Source of the DNA: Deltaproteobacteria bacterium
GTDB lineage: Bacteria; Desulfobacterota; Binatia; UBA12015
Length of the DNA: 40,056 nt
NCBI GenBank assembly: GCA_016874795.1
Contig: VGTG01000041.1
Span: 1 to 40,056 of the forward strand
Direction of reading: 5' to 3'
Part shown: positions 32,996 through 40,056 of the stretch, one piece after another
How the letters are laid out: the number at the start of each line of letters is the position of its first letter
Numbering within the stretch: the stretch's first letter is position 1
The notes under the pieces: model-generated
Databases searched by the model: none
Seen by the model: only the letters and a program-made list of their open reading frames with translations
What the model was told of the DNA's origin: nothing
Program-made: the position numbers and the translations under genes

Positions 32996-33604
32996 CTAGC
33001 GTCGCAGCACTCCCGCGCGGGCGAGCCCCGCGCGCACCTCCTCGGGCCCCTTTGCCCGAAAGGCATGCAGCCCGGCCGCGACCGCGCCGTCGACGTTCAT
33101 CTGATTGTCATCTACGAAGAGCACGCGCTCGGCCGGGCAGCCGAGCTCGCGGACGACGCGCTCGAAGATCTCCGCGTCGGGCTTCAGCGCGCCGAGCTCG
33201 TGCGACGAGAACGGGTGATGGAACACCTGGCCGAGCGCCAGGTCGTCGATGTAGCGGCGCCAGTGCAGCTCGTTGCAGTTCGTCAGGCAGCCGACGCGGT
33301 AGGTCTCGCCGAGTGTGCGCAGAAGCTCGTACATCCCCGGGTAGATCCCCTTCGGCCAGGCGAGGAAGTGGCGCAGGAACTCGTCGCCGTCGATCGAGAG
33401 GCCGAGCTCGCGGACGATCTCGTCGCAGAACTCCGCCGAGGATCCCCGGCCGCTCTCGAAGCGGCGCACCGCGGTCGAGTGGATCCAGCGGCGCCAGACC
33501 TCGGTCTCGTCCTGCTCGCTCGTCCAGGCGGCCCGGATCGGCGGGCCGTCGAGCTCGATGACGACGCCGCCCAGGTCGAAGAGGATCACGTCGAATGGGG
33601 CCAC
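32996..33604 (-). CDS. HAD-superfamily hydrolase, subfamily IA (YihX-like)
   Basis: 202 residues from GTG 33604 (APFDVILFDLGGVV). HAD motifs: nucleophile D10 in FDLGGVV, where the usual second Asp is Gly as in YihX-like members; Thr in CLTNCNELHW; Lys in ALKPDAEIF; and the acidic pair in VLFVDDNQMNVDGA. A small helical cap sits between motifs 1 and 2. The likely activity is a sugar-phosphate or other small-molecule phosphatase; the substrate is not inferable. Divergent from the SnoaL-fold gene across 140 bases. Longer upstream in-frame readings add sequence with no HAD similarity and were not used. Confidence 0.9.
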   Translation of the reverse strand: MAPFDVILFDLGGVVIELDGPPIRAAWTSEQDETEVWRRWIHSTAVRRFESGRGSSAEFCDEIVRELGLSIDGDEFLRHFLAWPKGIYPGMYELLRTLGETYRVGCLTNCNELHWRRYIDDLALGQVFHHPFSSHELGALKPDAEIFERVVRELGCPAERVLFVDDNQMNVDGAVAAGLHAFRAKGPEEVRAGLARAGVLRR

Positions 33605-33744
33605 GGCCGATGATCCTGTCGGCCGGGTCCGTAACACGCAAGGGCCGCTTGCACGACTTGCCACGAGGGCGCGGATTCTGGTGTAGAAGAACGCCCGCGG
33701 GCCTCGGCCCATCGCGGAAGCCCCGGAACGAAAGGAAGAAGCGG

Positions 33745-34413
33745 ATGAGCCCGTTCAGCCGTGAAGAGGTGAAGTTTGCGATCGATCGCTTCACCGAGGC
33801 CAACGTCAAGGCCGAGCAGGAGCGCAACTGGGCGCAGCTCGCCGACTTCTACACCGACGACGCGACGTACACCTACGTCGGCCTCGCGGCGGGCGGCCTC
33901 GTCGAGGCGTGCGGCAAGGAGGAGATCCGCAAGATCGTGATGGGCCGGGACATGGAGGACTACGCCGGCTGGACGTTCCCGTTCGAGTGGGTCGCGATCG
34001 ACGGCGACCGCGTGATCACGCGCTGGTGGAACCGTGCGCCGGGAGCGCGGGGCGACGGCTCGCTGCTGCAGTGTCCGGGGATGTCGGTGCTCGAGTACGC
34101 GGGCGGCGGCAAGTTCAAGAGCCAGTTCGACCTCTACGACCGGCTCTCCGTGCAGGAAGTGAAGGACGAGTCGGAGAAGGCCGCGAAGAAGGCGAAGAAG
34201 GCGCGCGCGAAGAGCGAGAAGAAGGCGGCGAAGGAAGCGCGGAAGCTGGAGAAGAAGGCTCGCAGCGCGGCGAAGAAGCAGGCGAAGCAGGAGAAGGACG
34301 CCGCCAAGGACGCGGCGAAGCAGGCTCCGAAGGAGCCGAAGCCGCCCAAGCCGCCGAAAGCGCCGAAGCCGCCGAAGGCCGCGAAGAAGGACGACGGGAA
34401 GAAGGGGAGCTGA
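33745..34413 (+). CDS. SnoaL/NTF2-fold protein with Lys/Ala-rich histone-like tail
   Basis: 222 residues; ATG 33745 with AAAGGAAG upstream. Residues 1-135 read as a SnoaL-like domain: EVKFAIDRFTEANVKAEQERNWAQLADFYTDDATYTYV, a GKEEIRKIV segment, WTFPFEWVAIDGDRVITRWWNRAP and FKSQFDLYDRLSVQEV. Residues about 140-222 are almost wholly Lys, Ala, Glu and Pro (KAAKKAKKARAKSEKKAAKE, then KEPKPPKPPKAPKPPKAAKK), like the tails of histone H1-like bacterial proteins. The fold family includes hydratases, isomerases and limonene-epoxide-type enzymes; the tail could bind nucleic acid, polyphosphate or a membrane surface. Followed after 37 bases by the amidohydrolase gene, probably one operon. Confidence 0.85.
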   Translation: MSPFSREEVKFAIDRFTEANVKAEQERNWAQLADFYTDDATYTYVGLAAGGLVEACGKEEIRKIVMGRDMEDYAGWTFPFEWVAIDGDRVITRWWNRAPGARGDGSLLQCPGMSVLEYAGGGKFKSQFDLYDRLSVQEVKDESEKAAKKAKKARAKSEKKAAKEARKLEKKARSAAKKQAKQEKDAAKDAAKQAPKEPKPPKPPKAPKPPKAAKKDDGKKGS

Positions 34414-34450
34414 TGCTCGCGCCGATGCTCGCTCGGATCGAGGAGTGCGC

Positions 34451-35875
34451 GTGAGCGGCGGCTCGAGCGCGCGGCGGATCCGGGAGCGGCTCGGCCACCC
34501 CGTGATCGACTCGGACGGCCACTACATCGAGTTCCTCCCCGAGGTGAAGGAGCGCGTTGAAGCGCTCGGCGGAAAGTCCACACGCGACGCGTTCGAGCGC
34601 ATCGTGCACGGCGCGCAGATCGCGCGCCAGCTCGATCCGGCGATGCGGCGCCAGCTTGGCCTCGTGCGGATCCCGTTCTGGGGCCTCCCCGCGCGGCAGA
34701 CGCTCGACCGCGCGACGGCGATGCTGCCCAAGTTGCTGCACGAGCGGCTCGACGAGATCGGCCTCGACTTCGCGGTGCTGTACCCGACGTACGGACTCCT
34801 GGGAATCCACCTACGCGAGGACGAGCTGCGTCGCGTGCTCTGTCGCGCGTTCAACGAGTGGGTCGCGGACGCATTCGCGCCGTATCGCGATCGTCTCGCT
34901 CCCGTCGCGGCGATCCCGATGCACACGCCGGAGGAGGCGCTCGCCGAGCTCGAGCACGTGACGGGCACGCTCGGCTTCCGCGCGGTGATGCTCGCGGGCT
35001 ACGCGATGCGTTCTTTCGAAGGAGAGAATCTCCCACGCGGCGCGTTCTGGCTCGACACGTTCGGGATCGACTCGCCCTTCGATTACGACCCGGTGTGGAA
35101 ACGGTGCGAGGAGCTCGGCGTGTCGCCGACGTTCCACTCGACGGGGATGAGCTGGGGAAGCCGCGTCTCGACGACGAACTACGTGCAGAACCACATCGGC
35201 AACTTCGCGACGGCGGGAGAAGGCACGTGCCGCGCGCTCGTGATGGCGGGCGTGCCGTGGCGGTTCCCGCGTTTGCGCTTCGCGTTTCTGGAAGGCGGCG
35301 TGAACTGGGCGCGCGGGCTCTACGCGGATCTGATCGGGCACTGGGAGAAGCGGAATCGGGAGCACATCGCGCACTACGATCCGGCGAACATCGATCGTGC
35401 TGCTTTGCTTTCGCTTTTCGAGCAGTACGGGTCTCCTTCTTTCCGAGCGCGCATGGACCGGCTCGACGAGGCGCTGCACATGCTCTCGGAGCCGGACGAG
35501 GACCGGAGCGCCGTCGACGACTTCGCGCGCTGCCCGATCGAGCGGCCGGAGGACATCCGCGACGTCTTCGAGCGGTTCCACTTCGGCTGCGAGGCGGACG
35601 ATCCGATGAACGCGGCCGCGTTCGACACGCGCACGACGCCGCTCGGCATGCGCTTCCGGGCGGTGTTCAGCTCGGACATCGGGCACTGGGACGTGCCCGA
35701 CATGAGCGAGGTGCTCGAGGAGGCGTGGGAGCTCGTCGAGGACGGGATCTTCAGCGAGGAGGACTTCCGGGACTTCGTGTTCCGGAATCCGGTGTCGCTG
35801 TGGTGCGGGACGAACGCGGAGTTCTTCCGCGGGACGGCGGTGGAGAGCGCCGTCCGCGCGGTGCTGGCCGAGTGA
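34451..35875 (+). CDS. amidohydrolase-2-type metal-dependent hydrolase (TIM barrel)
   Basis: 474 residues. GTG 34451 sits about 6 bases after GAGGAG; GTG 34445 is too close. The N-terminal metal segment is VIDSDGHYIE, the DxDGH form used by a subgroup in which the first His of HxH is replaced. TPTFHSTGMSWG (about 235) supplies a metal His, FAFLEGGVNWA resembles the substrate-proximal strand, and FSSDIGHWDVPDM (about 405) carries the catalytic Asp. Enzymes of this family hydrolyse or decarboxylate aromatic and amide substrates. The gene lies downstream of the SnoaL protein, probably in one operon. Its stop codon is part of the first unit of a tandem array. Confidence 0.85.
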   Translation: MSGGSSARRIRERLGHPVIDSDGHYIEFLPEVKERVEALGGKSTRDAFERIVHGAQIARQLDPAMRRQLGLVRIPFWGLPARQTLDRATAMLPKLLHERLDEIGLDFAVLYPTYGLLGIHLREDELRRVLCRAFNEWVADAFAPYRDRLAPVAAIPMHTPEEALAELEHVTGTLGFRAVMLAGYAMRSFEGENLPRGAFWLDTFGIDSPFDYDPVWKRCEELGVSPTFHSTGMSWGSRVSTTNYVQNHIGNFATAGEGTCRALVMAGVPWRFPRLRFAFLEGGVNWARGLYADLIGHWEKRNREHIAHYDPANIDRAALLSLFEQYGSPSFRARMDRLDEALHMLSEPDEDRSAVDDFARCPIERPEDIRDVFERFHFGCEADDPMNAAAFDTRTTPLGMRFRAVFSSDIGHWDVPDMSEVLEEAWELVEDGIFSEEDFRDFVFRNPVSLWCGTNAEFFRGTAVESAVRAVLAE

Positions 35876-36063
35876 GCTCTCGCGTGAGCTCGCTTGTGAG
35901 CTCTCTCGCGAGCTCGCTTGTGAGCTCTCGCGTGAGCTCGCTTGTGAGCTCTCTCGCGAGCTCGCTTGTGAGCTCTCGCGTGAGCTCGCTTGTGAGCTCT
36001 CTCGCGTGAGCTCGCTTGTGAGCTCTCTCGCGTGAGCTCGCTTGTGAGCTCTCTCGCGAGCTC
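35872..36063. repeat. 24-26 bp tandem array at the 3' end of the amidohydrolase gene
   Basis: Eight units begin at 35872, 35896, 35920, 35944, 35968, 35992, 36018 and 36044. Two 24-base forms alternate (A: GTGAGCTCTCGCGTGAGCTC, B: GTGAGCTCTCTCGCGAGCTC, each ending GCTT) as ABABA, then two 26-base A/B hybrids and a partial B. Every unit has two GAGCTC palindromes. The array fills the gap between convergent genes and its first unit includes the upstream stop codon. Confidence 0.95.
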
Positions 36064-36069
36064 CGCGCT

Positions 36070-36471
36070 CTAGGCCTGCTTCGGCGAGGACTGCGAGCCG
36101 GAGGCGGCCGACGGCTGCGAGGACTGTCCGCCCTGCACCGGCGTCGGGACGCTCGTCGGCATCTGCACGGCCTTGGGCTGCGCGGAGCCGGCCGGCTCGA
36201 CGTCGAGGAGCGTCGTCAGCGAGCGCTTGATCTGATCGAATTCGGCGCGGCGGTTTCGCTCGGTCTCCTGCGCTTTCTGCAGGGAGTCGCGCGCGAGCTT
36301 CACTTTCTCGACGGCGTCCTCGAGGAGGCTCCGGCTGTTCCAGTACTCCTTCCAGCGCCGCTCGACGTCGCTGCCGCCCTTGCCGCCGGCTTTGGGCGCG
36401 GTCGCTTTCGCGCCCTTCCCTGCTCCGCTCGCCGCCGCCTTCTGCTTCTTCGTCTGGACTTTACGCGCCAT
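36070..36471 (-). CDS. small Lys-rich coiled-coil protein, unknown function
   Basis: 133 residues; ATG 36471 with GGGGAGGGG upstream. Residues 1-35 are Lys/Ala/Gly-rich (RKVQTKKQKAAASGAGKGAK), the middle (about 38-92) is a charged helix likely to form a coiled coil (RRWKEYWNSRSLLEDAVEKV, then LARDSLQKAQETERNRRAEF), and the end is a Gln/Ser/Pro-rich tail. It resembles small DNA-associated or structural proteins in composition but matches no family I know. It is divergent from the LLM oxidoreductase gene and ends beside the tandem array. Confidence 0.7.
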   Translation of the reverse strand: MARKVQTKKQKAAASGAGKGAKATAPKAGGKGGSDVERRWKEYWNSRSLLEDAVEKVKLARDSLQKAQETERNRRAEFDQIKRSLTTLLDVEPAGSAQPKAVQMPTSVPTPVQGGQSSQPSAASGSQSSPKQA

Positions 36472-36603
36472 GAGCCCCTCCCCTGCGGTTGCGGAGGGCA
36501 TGGTACCGCCGACTCGGGGCCAGGTCGAACGGCACGGGGTGTGGCGGCCCGGTCGTGGCTGTCCCGCTCTGCGTGCCGCGGTCGGACCTGATAGGACCGG
36601 CCC

Positions 36604-37704
36604 ATGCACTTCGGGATCACGTTTCCGTCCTACGTCGACTCCTGGCGCGACTGCGAGGTCGCCGAGGCGGCGGGTTTCTCGCACGCGTGGTTCTACGACA
36701 CGCAGCTCCTCTGCTCGGACGTGTACGCGACGATGGCGCTCGCGGCAGAGCACACGAAGACGATGGTGCTCGGCACGCTCGTCGCGATCCCGAGCAACCG
36801 CATCGCGCCGGTGACGGCGAGCGCGATCGCGACGATCAACGCGATCGCGCCGGGGCGAGTGATCCTCGGTCTCGGGACGGGCTTCACCGGGCGGAACACG
36901 ATGGGCTTGCCGCCGCTGCCGGTTTCTTCGCTGATCGAGTACACCCGTCAAGTACGAGGGCTTCTCGCGGGCGAGGATGTGCTGTTCCGCGAGGGCAAGG
37001 CGGAGCGCTGGATTCGGTTGCTCAGCGCCGATCGTCGCCTCGGCTGCGTGAACCTCGACGACCCGATTCCGATCCACATCGCGGCGAACGCGCCGAAGGC
37101 GCTCGCGGCGGTCGGCGAGGTGGGGGACGGATGGATCACCGCGTCGCAGCCGTCCGAGGCGATCGGTCCGTCGCAGGAGCGGATCGTCTCCGCGGCGCGC
37201 GAGGCGGACCGGTCGTTCTCGTTCGATGGCCCCGGCGGTCGTCCGTACACGACGCTTCTCACGACGGCATGCGTGCTGCAGCCGGGTGAGGCGGTGAGCT
37301 CGGAGCGCGTTCTGCGCCGAGTCGGTCCGGTCGTCGTCGTCGCGGCCCACGCGATCTGGGAATCCTCGCGCGACGGCTTCGGCTTCGGCATCAAGAATGA
37401 CGAGGTGGCGTCCGCGTACGACGCGTTCCTGGAGGAGTACGCCGCGAAGCGCGGCTCGCCGCGCGACCGCCGCTACCTCGAGGCCCACGAGGGCCACATG
37501 ATGTATCTGAAGCCCGGCGAGGAGGCGTTCGTGATCCCGGAGCTGATCCCGGCGATGTCGCTCACGGGGGACGCGGGGGAGGTGCGGGAGAGGGTCCGCG
37601 CGCTGGCGGACGCGGGCGTGGACAACCTGGCGGTGCAGGTGATCCCGGGGCTGGCGCGGGAGCTGATCGAGGAGTTCGGGCGCGAGGTGATCGGGCGGGT
37701 GTGA
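36604..37704 (+). CDS. LLM-class flavin-dependent oxidoreductase
   Basis: 366 residues. Bacterial luciferase-like TIM barrel: MHFGITFPSYVDSWRDCEVAEAAGFSHAWFYDTQ at the start, MVLGTLVAIPSNRIAPVTASAIATINAIAPGRVILGLGTGFTGRNTMG (flavin/F420 phosphate region), IPIHIAANAPKALAAVGEVGDGWI and a C-terminal SLTGDAGEVRERVRALADAGVDNLAVQ. This pattern fits F420- or FMN-dependent methylene-H4MPT-reductase-like members. A loop at about residues 230-330 is longer than in short members. It is probably cytoplasmic oxidation or reduction of a small molecule. It stands alone between divergent and tRNA neighbours. Short GACGTTTC reiterations start at its stop codon. Confidence 0.88.
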   Translation: MHFGITFPSYVDSWRDCEVAEAAGFSHAWFYDTQLLCSDVYATMALAAEHTKTMVLGTLVAIPSNRIAPVTASAIATINAIAPGRVILGLGTGFTGRNTMGLPPLPVSSLIEYTRQVRGLLAGEDVLFREGKAERWIRLLSADRRLGCVNLDDPIPIHIAANAPKALAAVGEVGDGWITASQPSEAIGPSQERIVSAAREADRSFSFDGPGGRPYTTLLTTACVLQPGEAVSSERVLRRVGPVVVVAAHAIWESSRDGFGFGIKNDEVASAYDAFLEEYAAKRGSPRDRRYLEAHEGHMMYLKPGEEAFVIPELIPAMSLTGDAGEVRERVRALADAGVDNLAVQVIPGLARELIEEFGREVIGRV

Positions 37705-37811
37705 GACGTTTCCCGTGACGTTTCGCGTGGTTGCCCGGTCGGCGTTTCTCCTCGGTTCAACGCCTCGAAGACGTTGCCGCCGCCGCCCGCGTCCGGTACC
37801 CAGACGCCCAG

Positions 37812-37884
<73 letters not shown>

Positions 37885-38024
37885 CTCTGGAAGTCTAGCT
37901 TTTTCAGCGAGTTACACAGAATAGCAACTTCGTCGGGGAGACATGCACGAACTGGGTGTGCCCATGGTGTGCCAGATTTTGAAGATCTCGCGATTGATGG
38001 GCACGTATCAGAAGGAGTGATGGC

Positions 38025-38126
38025 ATGAAGGCGGTGGCTGTCCTGCTGGCGGGAGAGTTCTACGCTTGCGTGCAGGCGACCTGCGGCATCAAGCTCCGGG
38101 AAGCGCCTCCATCGTTTCTACGGTGA
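38025..38126 (+). CDS. short ORF, 33 aa, probable gene fragment
   Basis: ATG 38025 follows a good AAGGAG (spacing about 8), and the product starts KAVAVLLAGEFYACVQATCG before ending at 38126 inside the 3' end of the opposite-strand HD gene. It may be the 5' stub of a gene cut by rearrangement. The preceding 140 bases (37885-38024) are relatively AT-rich and hold no other feature I can support. Confidence 0.25.
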   Translation: MKAVAVLLAGEFYACVQATCGIKLREAPPSFLR

Positions 38127-38694
38127 GCCCAAGCTCCGCCGCCAGATGCTCCGGCCCGCCGCGCGCGAACTCCGCAGCGAGCGCGCGGTAGTACCACAGC
38201 GTCCCCTCCCGCTTGCCGGTGAACCGCTCGAAGAGCGCCGGACCCATGACCCTGAGGTCCGCGACGATCGCCCGTGCGTTGTGCAGCTTGTCGGCGCAGG
38301 ACACGAGGCGCACCGCGGCCGGGGCATGGGCCAGGTGCGCCAAGTACGCCTCCTTCCGCGGCCGCCAAGGCGGCTTGGGGTCGATGTCGGCATCGGTGCA
38401 GCCCTCGACGATCGCCAGCACCGCCGGCCCGAACTCGCGCTCGAGGTCGCGCTTGAGCTGCGCCCGCCCGCCCGGATAGTCCGGCGGACAATCCTCGATG
38501 GCATCGTGCAGCAGCCCGGCGATCGCCTGGTCGCGGCCGCCGCCGTGCTCGAGCACCAGCCCCGCCACCGCGATCAGGTGGGAGACGTACGGGATGTCCG
38601 TCTCCTTGCGCACCTGCCGCGCGTGCAGCCGTGTCGCGAATCCGAGCGCACGCTCGAAGTCGCCGTGGAAGGCCTCCCGTTCCGCGTGCTTCAT
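38089..38694 (-). CDS. HD-domain hydrolase, Mesh1/SpoT-hydrolase-like
   Basis: 201 residues. Residues about 10-140 match the (p)ppGpp-hydrolase-type HD fold: FATRLHARQVRKETDIPYVSHL (first His, H39), LLHDAIED (H63-D64) and VSCADKLHNARAI (distal Asp, about D135), the four metal ligands of RelA/SpoT hydrolase and Mesh1. The synthetase domain is absent, so it could be a small alarmone hydrolase or another nucleotide phosphohydrolase. ATG 38694 overlaps the stop of the upstream gene, so it is the second gene of a two-gene unit in the mobile region. That position hints at a stress, toxin-antitoxin or defence role (inference). Confidence 0.85.
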   Translation of the reverse strand: MKHAEREAFHGDFERALGFATRLHARQVRKETDIPYVSHLIAVAGLVLEHGGGRDQAIAGLLHDAIEDCPPDYPGGRAQLKRDLEREFGPAVLAIVEGCTDADIDPKPPWRPRKEAYLAHLAHAPAAVRLVSCADKLHNARAIVADLRVMGPALFERFTGKREGTLWYYRALAAEFARGGPEHLAAELGLTVETMEALPGA

Positions 38695-39073
38695 GCCACC
38701 ACCTCCCTCACGACACCCGGCCCTTCGGGGCGTCCCGCCCGCGCTTCCTCGATCGCCACCAGGCGCGCCTGCTCCGCCCGCCAGGTCTGGGCCACGCACG
38801 CCATCCCGTAGCGCCGCACCAGGATCTCGTCCAGCCGGTCGGCGACATCCGAGGCCTCGAAGTACCCGTACACAATGATCTTCGCCACCGTCAGGTGCGT
38901 CTCGACGTCCCGCATCAGGGCCGCGATCTCCGCTGCATAGAATCCGCGCCAGCCGTCGAGGCAGGCGATCCGGTAGCGGTCCGGCTCGAGCGCGCGACCC
39001 GCGGTCGCGGGCTTCTCCCGCAGCGCCCAGCGATAGTAGGCCGCGATGTGCTCGTAGTGGCACTGCAGCAGCT
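38691..39073 (-). pseudogene. truncated gene of unknown function, upstream partner of the HD hydrolase
   Basis: The frame reads LLQCHYEHIAAYYRWALREK through to GRPEGPGVVREVVA at 38691, where its TGA overlaps the HD gene start. Its 5' end is lost at about 39073, where the IS66 remnant begins; the longer open frame beyond is antisense to IS66 sequence. The remaining 125 or so residues look mostly helical (YRIACLDGWRGFYAAEIAAL, VETHLTVAKIIVYGYFEASD), with no recognised domain. Overlap with the HD gene suggests a co-translated pair before truncation. Confidence 0.55.
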
Positions 39074-39130
39074 GGCTTCGAGCGCAGCGCACTCGTGGAG
39101 CTGCTAGACGTCCTCGAGGCGCGGCGATGA
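39071..39130 (+). pseudogene. IS66 family TnpA-type ORF, 3' remnant
   Basis: The frame reads AGFERSALVELLDVLEARR and ends at TGA 39128-39130, overlapping the ATG of the next ORF. This matches the C-terminus of the first accessory ORF of IS66-type elements (xxxLxxLLDVLEARR) and its usual ATGA overlap with tnpB. Everything upstream is gone. Confidence 0.65.
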
Positions 39131-39273
39131 TCCCCTCGCACGTACGGATCTTCGTCTGCACAGAGCCGGTCGACATGCGCCGCTCGTTCGACGGGCTGGC
39201 ACTCGCGGCGCGCGAGCGGCTCGGGAAAGATCCACGCGAGGGCGGGCTCTTCATTCGCCTGGCAGGGGCGTAG
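39127..39273 (+). pseudogene. tnpB: IS66 family TnpB (ORF2) 5' fragment
   Basis: 48 codons from ATG 39127: IPSHVRIFVCTEPVDMRRSF, then DGLALAARERLGKDPREGGL, the classic N-terminus of IS66 Orf2 (PF05717; full length about 115). After GGLFI the family sequence stops at about 39255 and the frame ends in unrelated residues (RLAGA). Only about 200 bases of IS66 remain, cut on both sides, probably by the arrival of the IS91-type element to the right. Confidence 0.8.
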
Positions 39274-39414
39274 GTGAAAGTGGGCACCGGCCGGCACCCG
39301 GGAGGAGGTGCGCTCACCCGGTGCAACGGATCTGCACCCGCCGAAACCTCGCGCACGCGAGTGAAGCGTCGCGTTTCCTCGGCCTCGGTCGCGGCGGGTC
39401 GACGCTCATCGGGA

Positions 39415-40056
39415 ATGCCGAGTGCAGATCGTCGCGCCTGTCCCGAGCCGGCCGCGGCATGCTCTCCGCTTGCGCAGGCCCGCGTGGACGACGCCGCGAC
39501 TGCTTCGCCCGACTCTGCGCCGCGCGAGCGCGAGCGTCCGGGCGGGACCGGAGCCGTCTGTCTCGGGTGGCGTCACTATATGCCGCGCCGGCCCGAGCAA
39601 GGCGTCCTGCACCGCGTCGTCCGCGAGCACCTCGAGACGTTCCTCGCCGAAGCACGCTCGTGCGGTGACGGCGACGGCCTCCCCGGCTTCGTCGAGCGGG
39701 AGCTGCGCGAGTTCCTCACCTGCGGCTCCCTCGCTCGCGGCTTCGCGCGCCTTCGCTGCGAAACGTGCAAGCTCGAGCACCTGGTCGCCTTCTCGTGCAA
39801 GGGACGCGGCTTCTGCCCGAGCTGCTGCGGGCGGCGCATGGCCGAGGGCGCAGCCGATCTGACCGATCGCATCCTGCCGCGTGTCCCGATCCGGCAATGG
39901 GTGCTGACGCTGCCGCACCGCCTGCGCTACCTCCTTGCTTGGGACCACGACCTCTGCCGGGCCGTGCTCGCGGTCTACGTGCGCGCGCTCCTCGGCTTCT
40001 ACCGGCGCCGGGCCGCGTGCGGCAGCGTCCGGGGCGGGCGCAGCGGCGCCGTCACC
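39415..40056 (+). CDS. IS91-family transposase, N-terminal part (runs off the window)
   Basis: An open frame without stop continues to the window edge: 214 codons from ATG 39415, or from ATG 39580. From 39580 it reads PRRPEQGVLHRVVREHLETF, then FVERELREFLTCGSLARGFA, a zinc-binding module (RCETCKLEHLVAFSCKGRGF, then CPSCCGRRMAE) and QWVLTLPHRLRYLLAWDHDL. This is the start of the IS91/ISCR-type transposase (Transposase_Zn-bind, then the HUH Y2/Y1 catalytic part beyond the window). Cys pattern CxxC...C...CxxC is intact. IS91-type elements move by rolling circle and can carry adjacent DNA. The 141 bases before 39415 hold only GC-rich inverted motifs (GGCACCGGCCGG). Confidence 0.88.
   Translation, partial: MPSADRRACPEPAAACSPLAQARVDDAATASPDSAPRERERPGGTGAVCLGWRHYMPRRPEQGVLHRVVREHLETFLAEARSCGDGDGLPGFVERELREFLTCGSLARGFARLRCETCKLEHLVAFSCKGRGFCPSCCGRRMAEGAADLTDRILPRVPIRQWVLTLPHRLRYLLAWDHDLCRAVLAVYVRALLGFYRRRAACGSVRGGRSGAVT

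Noticed and set aside
34445-34450. GTG at 34445 as start of the amidohydrolase
   Set aside because: It overlaps the GAGGAG ribosome site; GTG 34451 has proper spacing.
35872-36063. possible CRISPR array
   Set aside because: Units are contiguous with no unique spacers, differ by small internal changes, and no cas genes are nearby.

Overview
The window is GC-rich, densely packed bacterial chromosome: many genes overlap by 4 bases or lie less than 30 bases apart, and GTG starts are common. No rRNA or other phylogenetic marker is present. The mix of lipoprotein beta-propellers (one with a Thr-Pro linker), a Cys-rich secreted esterase, FAO-like GMC oxidase, paired MFE-type SDRs, sulfotransferase, LLM oxidoreductase, CHAD protein and a sigma-54 activator suggests a delta-proteobacterial-type lineage such as Binatota/Desulfobacterota or Myxococcota. 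That placement is inference from gene content only.

Layout. 1-1.25 kb: a decayed tyrosine integrase abutting the 3' end of tRNA-Lys(CTT), then tRNA-His(GTG); this looks like the right edge of an old element that lies off the left end. 1.5-3.7 kb: a small membrane protein, rmuC, tRNA-Arg(TCT) and tRNA-Pro(TGG). 3.8-7.9 kb: a frameshifted sulfatase-like gene converges on a GT-C glycosyltransferase with an in-frame stop; between them sits a 186-bp quasi-palindromic MITE-like insertion that supplies the stop codon of the glycosyltransferase. The latter ends an overlapping operon rph-rdgB-glycosyltransferase. 8.0-9.6 kb: a sigma-54 activator without a receiver domain overlaps a stand-alone receiver. 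9.7-16.7 kb: two propeller lipoproteins, a Cys/His-motif exported protein, TrmJ, a tandem VOC protein, a small conserved-looking protein and an exported TPR protein. 16.7-19.9 kb: a GMC oxidoreductase coupled to a membrane-anchored partner subunit, with a divergent DoxX-like protein. 19.9-29.2 kb: DUF2333, two tandem SDRs, a secreted esterase, a fused 4TM-MFS transporter, a sulfotransferase and a D-aminoacylase-like amidohydrolase. 29.2-31.2 kb: an 85-base perfect-armed hairpin overlapping the 3' end of an exported thermonuclease gene, a small ORF and manC. 31.3-37.7 kb: a CHAD protein with an 11-residue tandem repeat tail, a HAD phosphatase, a SnoaL-fold protein with a Lys/Ala-rich tail, an amidohydrolase-2 protein followed by a 24-26 bp tandem array, a Lys-rich coiled-coil protein and an LLM oxidoreductase. 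37.8 kb to the end: tRNA-Thr(CGT) followed by a mobile region with an HD (Mesh1/SpoT-like) hydrolase, a truncated partner gene, an IS66 remnant and an IS91-type transposase running off the window.

How it fits together. The core is ordinary chromosome bounded on both sides by tRNA genes used (inferred) as integration sites. Several neighbouring genes probably work in oxidative modification of lipids or xenobiotics: the GMC pair, SDR pair, LLM enzyme, VOC protein, esterase and sulfotransferase. No single assembled novel system stands out. The most unusual items are the 4TM-MFS fusion, the SnoaL protein with a histone-like tail, the membrane-anchored GMC pair with altered catalytic residues, the split sigma-54 activator/receiver pair, and short repeats that begin exactly at stop codons.
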